This document shows, piece after piece, positions 1-5,178 of a stretch of DNA of 5,178 bases. A model generated the notes under the pieces. It was not told the origin of the DNA. It did not search any database and worked only from the letters and a program-made list of their open reading frames with translations. Position numbers and translations under genes: made by a program. The DNA is from Dehalococcoidia bacterium (GTDB taxonomy: Bacteria > Chloroflexota > Dehalococcoidia > UBA1151 > UBA1328): assembly GCA_030745955.1 (NCBI GenBank), contig JASLNQ010000172.1, positions 1 through 5,178 on the forward strand, read 5' to 3'. Every line of letters begins with the position of its first letter. Positions within the stretch are counted from its first letter, which is position 1.

Positions 1-1
1 C

Positions 2-694
2 CAGCAGCCCGAGGTCTATGCAGAGCAGGCAGCGCAAATGAAAGGCGAGGGCTGGACGGCTTACAAGATCCACCCGCCCACGAATCCCGAACTCGACATC
101 GAGTGCTGCCGGCAGATTCGCGAGGCCGTAGGCGACGACCACACGCTGATGCTCGACTCGACATGGTCGTACGACTACCCGTCAGCTGTCCGCGTGGGCA
201 TGGCGATCCAGGAACTTGGTTACTACTGGTACGAGGACCCGCTGGCCGACGACGATATGTACAACTACACGAAGCTGAAACAGCAGCTCCACATTCCGCT
301 TATGGCGACCGAGTACTCGCCGGGCGGGTTTACCGCCTACGCCCCCTGGCTCACGTCGCGGGCGACCGACTACCTGCGCGGCGATGTGGCGATCAAGGGG
401 GGCATTTCGGCCCTTATGAAAACGGCGCACCTCGCCGAGGCGTTCCACATGAACTACGAGGTCCATCACGGTGGGAACTCGCTGAACAACGTGGCGAACC
501 TGCATGCCATCATGGCGATGAAGAACTGCGAATTCTTCGAGGTCCTGCTGCCCTCAGGTGCACAGAAGTACGGCCTTGTCGAAGACATCGATATCGATTC
601 CGATGGCAACGTCCATGCCTTCACGGAGCCGGGACTGGGTGCCCGGATCGACTTTGACCTGATCGAACGCAACAAGATAGCCGTGGTTTCCTGA
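2..694 (+). CDS. Enolase-superfamily (MR/MLE type) sugar-acid dehydratase or racemase, C-terminal part, 5'-truncated by window edge
   Basis: The frame is open from base 2 with no start before it, and the first ATG (base 38) lies inside the conserved barrel. The gene therefore begins upstream; 230 residues are visible of the 370-400 usual for the family. The N-terminal capping domain is missing and most of the (beta/alpha)7-beta barrel is present. Visible catalytic elements in order: a K-x-H motif on strand 2 (Lys at 65-67, His at 71-73); three Mg2+ ligands, Asp at 155-157, Glu at 233-235 (in YEDP) and Glu at 311-313 (in ATEY); and the base dyad, Asp at 383-385 followed by KGG, and His at 464-466. 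The Asp-His spacing of 27 residues equals that of mandelate racemase. Family chemistry is abstraction of the proton alpha to a carboxylate, normally giving dehydration or racemisation of a sugar acid in the cytoplasm. The exact substrate cannot be read from the sequence. It ends with a typical GLGARID tail, 45 bases before a divergent relative. Confidence 0.9.
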   Translation, partial: QQPEVYAEQAAQMKGEGWTAYKIHPPTNPELDIECCRQIREAVGDDHTLMLDSTWSYDYPSAVRVGMAIQELGYYWYEDPLADDDMYNYTKLKQQLHIPLMATEYSPGGFTAYAPWLTSRATDYLRGDVAIKGGISALMKTAHLAEAFHMNYEVHHGGNSLNNVANLHAIMAMKNCEFFEVLLPSGAQKYGLVEDIDIDSDGNVHAFTEPGLGARIDFDLIERNKIAVVS

Positions 695-724
695 GCTGAT
701 GCGTTTCGTTGCTCCGGACCGGTC

Positions 725-731
725 GGAAAGG
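725..731 (+). promoter_or_regulatory. Ribosome binding site of the second enolase-superfamily gene
   Basis: GGAAAGG lies 8 bases before the ATG at 740. It supports that start, as does the typical family N-terminus MKITNVRLSVL. Confidence 0.65.
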
Positions 732-739
732 CCTCGCCG

Positions 740-1918
740 ATGAAGATCACAAACGTCCGTCTCAGCGTCCTCGAGACCGACCAGCCGGTCCGCCGGTTCG
801 CGCTGATCAAGCTCCCCGGCCAACACCGTGAACGGTGGCTCCACGCGCCGCAACCGCCGGTGGGTGCTGGTGCAGGTTCGAGTAGTGGCCCGACTGCGAG
901 CCGTCAACACGAGTTCGTGCTTCATGTCGACACCGACGCGGGCATTACGGGCCACTGCACCGCGATTGCAGAGGGTGTCGCCTCGCTCACCCGGCATGAC
1001 GTCGATCAGCTACGGGGCCTGGTGGTTGGCGAAGACCCGCTTTACCGGGAGCACCTCTACCAGAAGCTTCACCAGGGCACGCGGTGGGTTTACCGGGTGC
1101 CAGGGTGGTCCGGTGCCTTTGACAACTGCCTGTGGGACATCGCCGGCAAGGCGGCCGACCTCCCGGTGTGGGCGCTACTCGGCCGCGTACGAGACTCGGC
1201 GCCAGCGTACCTCAACATCCGGGGTGCCACGGTCGAAGAGGCAGCAGACGACGCCCGTGCCGCAATCGATGCAGGGTTCGTCGCGGTGAAAGACCACTTC
1301 TATCACCCGTTCCGAGAAAACATCGAGTGGTTGACCGCGATAAGAGAAGCCGTGGGGCCGTCGATCGAGCTCATGCACGACCCGGTCGCCGTTTACACCT
1401 ACGACGAGGCAGTCACTGTCGGGAGGGCGCTGGAAGGCCTCGGGTACCGCTGGTTTGAGGAACCGTTAACCGAGCAGTTCCACAACAAGCTCGTTCAACT
1501 CGCCGCCGAGTTGGCCATTCCGATCATGTCGAACGAAACGCTGATGCACGAGGTGGAAATATCCGCCCAGTGGTTGATATCGGGCGCGACCGACCTGGTC
1601 AGGTACAACGCCCGCACAGGTGTTACACCGGGCCTGAAACTCGCCCACCTCGCCGAACTGCACGGAACAAACGTCGAATTCAACGGCAACGGCGGCCTGT
1701 GGGGCCTCGTTCACGCCCACCTGATCTGCTCCGTCCAGAACACCAGCTACTACGAGTACTTCCCCGGCGGCTGGCACGACGAAGTCGGCAAGACCCTTGG
1801 CATGATGAATCCCGTTGTTCCGGAGAATGGGCGAATCAGACCCCCTGACACTCCGGGCTGGGGTGCCGAGTGGGACTGGGACCTTTTTGAGAAACGCACG
1901 GTCGAGGTGTGGGACTGA
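740..1918 (+). CDS. Enolase-superfamily (MR/MLE type) protein with the His-Asp dyad replaced by Asn-Asn
   Basis: Complete protein of 392 residues, normal for the family. Residues 1 to about 145 form the capping domain, with a long Gly/Ser/Pro-rich loop around residues 35-56. The rest is the barrel. Metal ligands are kept: Asp214 (in MHDP), Glu240 (in WFEEP) and Glu266 (in SNET). Strand 2 carries K184-D-H186, a K-x-H motif like that of the upstream gene. At the strand 6 position where gene 1 has Asp this protein has Asn290, the following KGG is lost through a two-residue deletion, and at the strand 7 position of the catalytic His it has Asn315 (in EFNGNGG). It should still bind Mg2+ and stabilise an enolate, but proton transfer would have to use Lys184, His186 or a nearby group such as His213. 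This suggests a dehydratase or epimerase with one-sided chemistry, or a changed reaction. It is a distant relative of the upstream gene, not a recent duplicate. It ends 2 bases before the next start, so it is very probably co-transcribed with that gene. Confidence 0.92.
   Translation: MKITNVRLSVLETDQPVRRFALIKLPGQHRERWLHAPQPPVGAGAGSSSGPTASRQHEFVLHVDTDAGITGHCTAIAEGVASLTRHDVDQLRGLVVGEDPLYREHLYQKLHQGTRWVYRVPGWSGAFDNCLWDIAGKAADLPVWALLGRVRDSAPAYLNIRGATVEEAADDARAAIDAGFVAVKDHFYHPFRENIEWLTAIREAVGPSIELMHDPVAVYTYDEAVTVGRALEGLGYRWFEEPLTEQFHNKLVQLAAELAIPIMSNETLMHEVEISAQWLISGATDLVRYNARTGVTPGLKLAHLAELHGTNVEFNGNGGLWGLVHAHLICSVQNTSYYEYFPGGWHDEVGKTLGMMNPVVPENGRIRPPDTPGWGAEWDWDLFEKRTVEVWD
1904..1909 (+). promoter_or_regulatory. 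Ribosome binding site that decides the start of the M48 protease gene
   Basis: GAGGTG lies 11 bases before the ATG at 1921, inside the last codons of the preceding gene. An in-frame GTG at 1909 would add four residues, but it overlaps this site and has no equally good site of its own. ATG 1921 is therefore preferred. Confidence 0.55.
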
Positions 1919-1920
1919 CA

Positions 1921-3135
1921 ATGCCGGAATCGATAGATATCGACAACGGACCGCCCGGTCGGGAACACCGGTCGCCAACTCCGGTCGCGGCCCAGGGCCC
2001 ACCGGAGGCGCGCCGGTATCAGCGGACTAAGCTGACCATGACGCTCATCTCGATGGGCCTGAACGTTGCCGTGCCACTGGTGTTCCTGCTGGCTGGCGGG
2101 TCGGAAGCGATCAGGAACCTGGCGGAGGGCTGGAGCAGTTCGCCGGCCCTCGTTGTCGTTCTCTATCTCCTGGTGGCCGGAGCGGGGCTCCAGGCCGTTG
2201 AGTTCCCATTTGAGATATTTTCCGGGTTCATCGTCGAAAAGCGGTTCGGACTCAGCAAGCTCTCGATAACCGGCTGGTTGTGGGACTGGCTGAAGGGAAC
2301 GGTCATCCAGGTCGTTTTGATCGTGATCGTCATCTCGGGGGTTTACTGGCTGCTGCGATCCGAACCCGACCTGTGGTGGCTCTGGGCAGCCATTGGCGCC
2401 ACTCTGCTGGTCGTACTGCTGGCGGCACTCGTTCCGGTATTTCTGATGCCACTCTTCTACAAGTTCGAACCGATCCCCGAGGGCGAGCTGAAGGACCGGC
2501 TGTTTGCGCTGGCCGACACGATCGGCACGCAGGTGCGGGGTGTGTATGTCTGGCACCTGGGCGACAAGTCGGCGAAGGCGAACGCGGCGGTGACCGGGTG
2601 GGGGCGCACCCGGCGGATCATCATCTCGGACACGCTGATCGATTCGAACACGCCCGAGGAGATCGAGGTGGTGATGGCGCACGAACTCGGCCACCACGTG
2701 AGAAAAGATGTCTGGAAGATGATGTTCGTCCAGACGGTGCTGATGTTTGTGAGCTTCTTCGTGATCGACCTGGCGCTGGTGGCCTGGACCGGCTCGCTCG
2801 ACCTGCGCGGGATCGACGACATTGCCGGTCTTCCGCTCGTGCTGATCGTCGGAATCGGTGTTTCGCTGGTTGCCCTTCCCGTTGCCAACTGGCTGTCGCG
2901 AAAAGCAGAAACCGCCGCCGATCTTTACGCGCTCGACCTGACGGGTATGCGGGACCAGTTCGTTTCGGCGATGAACAAGCTCGGTGATCAGAACCTCTCG
3001 CAGAAGCGCCCGAATCCGGTCGTGGAGTTCATCTTCCACTCGCACCCCTCGATCCAGCACCGGATCGACAACGCCAAAGCGTGGGTGGCGCCAGCGTCAG
3101 CACCGGCACCGACACCGACACCAGGAAAGGATTAG
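1921..3135 (+). CDS. M48-family (Ste24/CAAX protease 1-like) integral membrane zinc metalloprotease
   Basis: 404 residues from ATG 1921, close to the usual length of the bacterial Ste24-like group. Residues 1-38 are a polar, Pro/Arg-rich leader. Hydrophobic segments lie at about 39-59, 75-98, 126-145, 151-180, 268-290 and 301-324, so six or seven membrane spans. The M48 N-terminal signature is seen at 94-126 (EFPFEIFSGFIVEKRFG and DWLKG). The zinc site is HELGH at 254-258, with His254 and His258 as ligands and Glu255 as the catalytic base. Glu330 is the third ligand in ExxxAD, and Asp334 is the conserved partner. ANAAVTGWGR (220-229) and DTL (237-239) match the conserved block before the zinc motif. 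SHPSIQHRI near residue 380 is the usual C-terminal signature, followed by a Pro/Ala-rich tail. Family members cleave membrane-associated or C-terminal peptides. Bacteria generally lack CAAX prenylation, so the native substrate is unknown, and a quality-control role is plausible. All key residues are present. Its place between carbohydrate-type enzymes is unexplained. Confidence 0.94.
   Translation: MPESIDIDNGPPGREHRSPTPVAAQGPPEARRYQRTKLTMTLISMGLNVAVPLVFLLAGGSEAIRNLAEGWSSSPALVVVLYLLVAGAGLQAVEFPFEIFSGFIVEKRFGLSKLSITGWLWDWLKGTVIQVVLIVIVISGVYWLLRSEPDLWWLWAAIGATLLVVLLAALVPVFLMPLFYKFEPIPEGELKDRLFALADTIGTQVRGVYVWHLGDKSAKANAAVTGWGRTRRIIISDTLIDSNTPEEIEVVMAHELGHHVRKDVWKMMFVQTVLMFVSFFVIDLALVAWTGSLDLRGIDDIAGLPLVLIVGIGVSLVALPVANWLSRKAETAADLYALDLTGMRDQFVSAMNKLGDQNLSQKRPNPVVEFIFHSHPSIQHRIDNAKAWVAPASAPAPTPTPGKD
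3126..3131 (+). promoter_or_regulatory. Probable ribosome binding site of the glycoside hydrolase-like gene
   Basis: AAAGGA overlaps the last codons before the M48 stop and lies 14 bases before ATG 3146, which is rather far. GCGGAA at 3135-3140 is closer (5 bases) but weaker. The site supports translation starting at 3146. The frame stays open back to 2984, but the upstream part reads as an Arg/Ser/His-rich shadow of the M48 gene. Confidence 0.4.
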
Positions 3136-3145
3136 CGGAATCTCA

Positions 3146-4306
3146 ATGCCAGGCTCCAGTTTCACACCACGTACAGTGATCTCGTTCAAGGGCGACAGGT
3201 TCCTCGTCAACGGGGTGCCGACTCAGCAGGGACGGTCGTTCCGCGGAGTTTCGATCGAAGGCCTGCTGCTGAACAGTCGAATGGCAAACGCCATGTTCGA
3301 CGACAGCAACGAGTTCACACGGCACCTCTGGGCCTACCCGGACACCGGCAGGTGGGACCCCGACCGCAACACCGACGAGTTGATCGAGATGCTGCCGACC
3401 TACTTTGCCAGGGGCCTGACCTGCATTGATATCAACCTGCAGGGGGCGTCGCCACTCGGTTACTACAAGTTGGACGCCGAGGGCATATCGAACCTGATGG
3501 CCCGCATTCATGCTGAGTTTCCCGCGGCGACCGAGGGTGAGGTGTGGGCCGGACTGCCCGGCACGGACTCACAGCCCTGGAACTCAGGCGCGTTCACCGA
3601 AAAGGGTGATCTCAAGTCGGTGTTCATGGACCGGGCGGCGCGAACCATCGAAGCCGCCGACGCACTGGGAATGGTGATCTGCCTCGGGCTGTTCTACTTC
3701 GGCCAGGACGAACGTCTGAACGACGAGACCGCGGTCGAACATGCCGTAGACGAGGCCGTTACGTGGGTGCTCGACCGGGGCTACACAAACGTGGTGATCG
3801 AGATCAATAACGAGTGTGACGTCCCGAAATACGAGCCTGATATCCTGTGTCCGCCGCGGGTACACGAGCTGATAGAACGTGCGGCCGGGATAAACGTCGG
3901 TGGCAGACGGTTGCTGGCGAGCGCGAGCTTTACCCGGCGCATGGTGCCGACCGACGCGGCGATCGCGGCTTCCGACTTCATCCTGCTCCATGGCAACGGC
4001 ATGCACGACCCGGCCGATATCACGAAGCGGGTGATCGACACGCGGGCTTCGGGTTCGTATTGCGGGCAACCGATTTTCTTTAACGAAGACGATCACTTCG
4101 AGTTCGAAAACGAGTCGAATAACTTCGTTGCGGCACTTGAACAACGCGCCGGGTGGGGCTTCTTCGATCCCGGTCCCGGTGCGGGTGGGCTGGCGGCCTA
4201 CGGCGACTACGTGGAGGGCTATCAGAACCCGCCGGTCAACTGGACGCTCAACACGGCCCGCAAGGAAAGCTTCTTCTGGTTTTTGTCGGAACTGACCGGA
4301 AACTGA
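3146..4306 (+). CDS. Putative clan GH-A (cellulase-like TIM barrel) glycoside hydrolase, cytoplasmic
   Basis: 386 residues from ATG 3146. Eight barrel-like strands can be placed in order: FRGVSIEGLL (32-41), LTCIDINLQG (91-100), MVICLGLFYFG (176-186), NVVIEINNECD (215-225), RLLASASF (255-262), SDFILLHGNG (276-285), PIFFNEDDH (309-317) and GWGFFDPG (about 337-344). The clan GH-A hallmark is Asn-Glu at the end of strand 4, here N222-E223, as acid/base, with the nucleophile Glu at the end of strand 7, here E314. Both are present at suitable strands and 91 residues apart. His282 on strand 6 may line the active site. No signal peptide or membrane segment is seen, so it probably acts in the cytoplasm on an imported oligosaccharide or glycoside. 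The order of residues supports the fold and a retaining mechanism, but I cannot assign a GH family or substrate. It might also be an inactive or repurposed barrel. It starts 10 bases after the M48 stop. Confidence 0.75.
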   Translation: MPGSSFTPRTVISFKGDRFLVNGVPTQQGRSFRGVSIEGLLLNSRMANAMFDDSNEFTRHLWAYPDTGRWDPDRNTDELIEMLPTYFARGLTCIDINLQGASPLGYYKLDAEGISNLMARIHAEFPAATEGEVWAGLPGTDSQPWNSGAFTEKGDLKSVFMDRAARTIEAADALGMVICLGLFYFGQDERLNDETAVEHAVDEAVTWVLDRGYTNVVIEINNECDVPKYEPDILCPPRVHELIERAAGINVGGRRLLASASFTRRMVPTDAAIAASDFILLHGNGMHDPADITKRVIDTRASGSYCGQPIFFNEDDHFEFENESNNFVAALEQRAGWGFFDPGPGAGGLAAYGDYVEGYQNPPVNWTLNTARKESFFWFLSELTGN

Positions 4307-4322
4307 TATCGCCATCCAGAAC

Positions 4323-4327
4323 AGGAA
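4323..4327 (+). promoter_or_regulatory. Ribosome binding site of the SDR gene
   Basis: AGGAA lies 9 bases before ATG 4337, in a 30-base gap that shows no terminator-like hairpin. This supports both the start and continued co-transcription with the gene before it. Confidence 0.55.
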
Positions 4328-4336
4328 TTCAACAGC

Positions 4337-5104
4337 ATGACACCAACAAACGCTATCTCGCTCGAAGGCAAGGTCGCTTTCGTCAGCGGGGCCTCCAAGG
4401 GCATCGGCGTATCGATTGCCGACGCGCTGTCGAACGCGGGCGCGGACCTCGCACTGACGGCCCGTAACGAAGCAGAGCTGGAGCAGACCGCCGAAGCGGC
4501 CCGCAAGGTCGGTTCACGGGTGTGGACCAAAACGGCTGAAATGGCGGATGCCGACGACGTGAAGTCGCTGGGGGAGGCCGCGCTCGCCGAGTTCGGTCAT
4601 ATCGACATACTCGTCAACAACGCCGGGGTGACCATTCCGCAACCGATACTCGAAACCGAGCTCGAAAACTTTCACACCGTCATCAATGTGAACCTGCTCG
4701 CCCCGCTGCTGCTCACGCAAATCTTTGCACCCGGCATGATCGAGAGGAAGCGGGGGAAGATCGTCAACGTGACCTCACGTGCGGCGATCCGGGCCTTCCA
4801 GACAGGCAGCGTCTACAGCGCGTCGAAGGCCGGCCTGCAACTCCTTACGCAGACGATGGCGGTCGAGTTCGGGCCGCACAACGTCCAGGCGAACAGCGTT
4901 GCACCGACCGTGACGATGACCCCGATGGGCGACAGCGCCTGGCCCCCCAGCCCCCGCAGGGACGTGAAGTTGAGCCGGATTCCTACGGGCCGGTTTGCCG
5001 AGCCGGAGGAAGTTGCGAGCGCCGTGCTGTTCCTGGCATCGTCGGAATCGGACTTCATCAACGGGGTCGAGTTGTCGATCGACGGCGGCGAGGGTGCGGG
5101 CTGA
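4337..5104 (+). CDS. Classical short-chain dehydrogenase/reductase (SDR), FabG-like
   Basis: 255 residues, standard for a classical SDR, with a Rossmann fold. The cofactor motif is SGASKGIG (17-24), with Ser17 in place of the commoner Thr. Arg43 after strand 2 (TARN), with no acidic residue there, suggests a preference for NADP(H). NNAG at 94-97 stabilises the central sheet. The catalytic tetrad is Asn119, Ser147, Tyr160 and Lys164 (YSASK). The C-terminal GVELSIDGG matches the family. The substrate loop at about 192-212 includes a Trp-Pro-Pro-Ser-Pro-Arg-Arg stretch, which does not identify a substrate. SDRs of this type oxidise or reduce a secondary hydroxyl/keto group, for example in gluconate 5-dehydrogenases, sugar dehydrogenases and 3-oxoacyl-ACP reductases. 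The sugar-acid context favours a sugar or sugar-acid dehydrogenase over fatty acid synthesis, but this is inference. Confidence 0.93.
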   Translation: MTPTNAISLEGKVAFVSGASKGIGVSIADALSNAGADLALTARNEAELEQTAEAARKVGSRVWTKTAEMADADDVKSLGEAALAEFGHIDILVNNAGVTIPQPILETELENFHTVINVNLLAPLLLTQIFAPGMIERKRGKIVNVTSRAAIRAFQTGSVYSASKAGLQLLTQTMAVEFGPHNVQANSVAPTVTMTPMGDSAWPPSPRRDVKLSRIPTGRFAEPEEVASAVLFLASSESDFINGVELSIDGGEGAG

Positions 5105-5178
5105 ATAATTCGGGATCAGGTTCACATTTCCCGAGCGGAGCCGAGGGACCTGGCGGGGTGACGCGAACGGAAAATTTG
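5105..5178 (+). other. Non-coding tail: weak hairpin and repetitive GC-rich motif
   Basis: No gene is seen in these 74 bases up to the window edge. TCGGGA (5110-5115) and TCCCGA (5129-5134) can form a 6-bp stem with a 13-base loop just after the SDR stop. No T-run follows, so it is a poor candidate for an intrinsic terminator. Overlapping it, 5130-5147 reads as related five-base units (CCGAG, CGGAG, CCGAG). The motif resembles short dispersed intergenic repeats of environmental bacteria whose core reads CCCGAGCG-AG-CGAGGG; this likeness is from memory and was not searched. It may mark the end of the operon. Confidence 0.3.

Noticed and set aside
717..724. Perfect palindrome GACCGGTC in the gap before the second gene, as a possible operator
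   Set aside because: Eight bases are too short to separate from chance in GC-rich DNA, it sits next to the ribosome binding site inside an operon, and there is no second copy or promoter nearby.
1750..3060. A 436-codon open frame on the minus strand
   Set aside because: It lies opposite the M48 gene and the end of the enolase-like gene, has a His/Asp/Arg/Gln-rich composition with no recognisable motif, and is explained by the codon pattern of the GC-rich + strand genes.
3098..3123. Short Ala/Pro/Thr codon repeats at the end of the M48 gene as a tandem repeat
   Set aside because: The units are only loosely periodic (gcaccg, acaccg) and simply encode the Pro/Ala/Thr-rich C-terminal tail.
2984..3145. 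N-terminal extension of the hydrolase-like gene by 54 residues
   Set aside because: The stretch is Arg/Ser/His-rich, overlaps the conserved C-terminus of the M48 protease in another frame, and looks like an out-of-frame shadow. ATG 3146 directly precedes the conserved protein.
3584..4315. A 243-codon minus-strand open frame opposite the hydrolase-like gene
   Set aside because: It has no recognised domain and no ribosome binding site was identified for it. The + strand frame has clear barrel strands and catalytic motifs.

Overview
The window holds five genes, all on the + strand with intergenic gaps of 2-45 bases. It looks like the inside of one catabolic operon from a GC-rich bacterium (about 60% G+C by eye). 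The first gene is cut by the left edge. No promoter is visible, so transcription probably starts upstream of the window. No RNA genes, CRISPR array, insertion sequence or integrase was seen.

Layout: (1) 2-694, the C-terminal catalytic barrel of an enolase-superfamily (mandelate racemase/muconate lactonizing enzyme type) sugar-acid dehydratase or racemase. (2) 740-1918, a complete second enolase-superfamily protein in which both positions of the usual His-Asp catalytic dyad are Asn. (3) 1921-3135, a multi-pass membrane zinc protease of the M48/Ste24 (CAAX protease 1-like) family. (4) 3146-4306, a protein with the features of a clan GH-A glycoside hydrolase: an apparent (beta/alpha)8 barrel, an NE acid/base motif and a later Glu nucleophile candidate, with no signal peptide. 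(5) 4337-5104, a classical short-chain dehydrogenase/reductase (SDR) with an intact Asn-Ser-Tyr-Lys tetrad. After it comes a 74-base tail with a weak hairpin and a repetitive GC-rich motif.

How they could work together (inference): the hydrolase-like protein releases a sugar or uronic acid, the SDR interconverts hydroxyl and keto groups (sugar to lactone/acid, or keto-sugar reduction), and the enolase-superfamily enzymes dehydrate or epimerise the sugar acid. The M48 protease does not fit such a pathway and is the odd member of the cluster.

Organism: paralogous enolase-superfamily genes beside an SDR, together with the base composition, would fit environmental Chloroflexota such as the marine SAR202 lineage, which is known for expanding this superfamily. 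Other free-living environmental bacteria fit as well, and the taxonomic suggestion is weak. The most notable sequence observation is the loss of the catalytic dyad in gene 2 beside a relative (gene 1) that keeps it.
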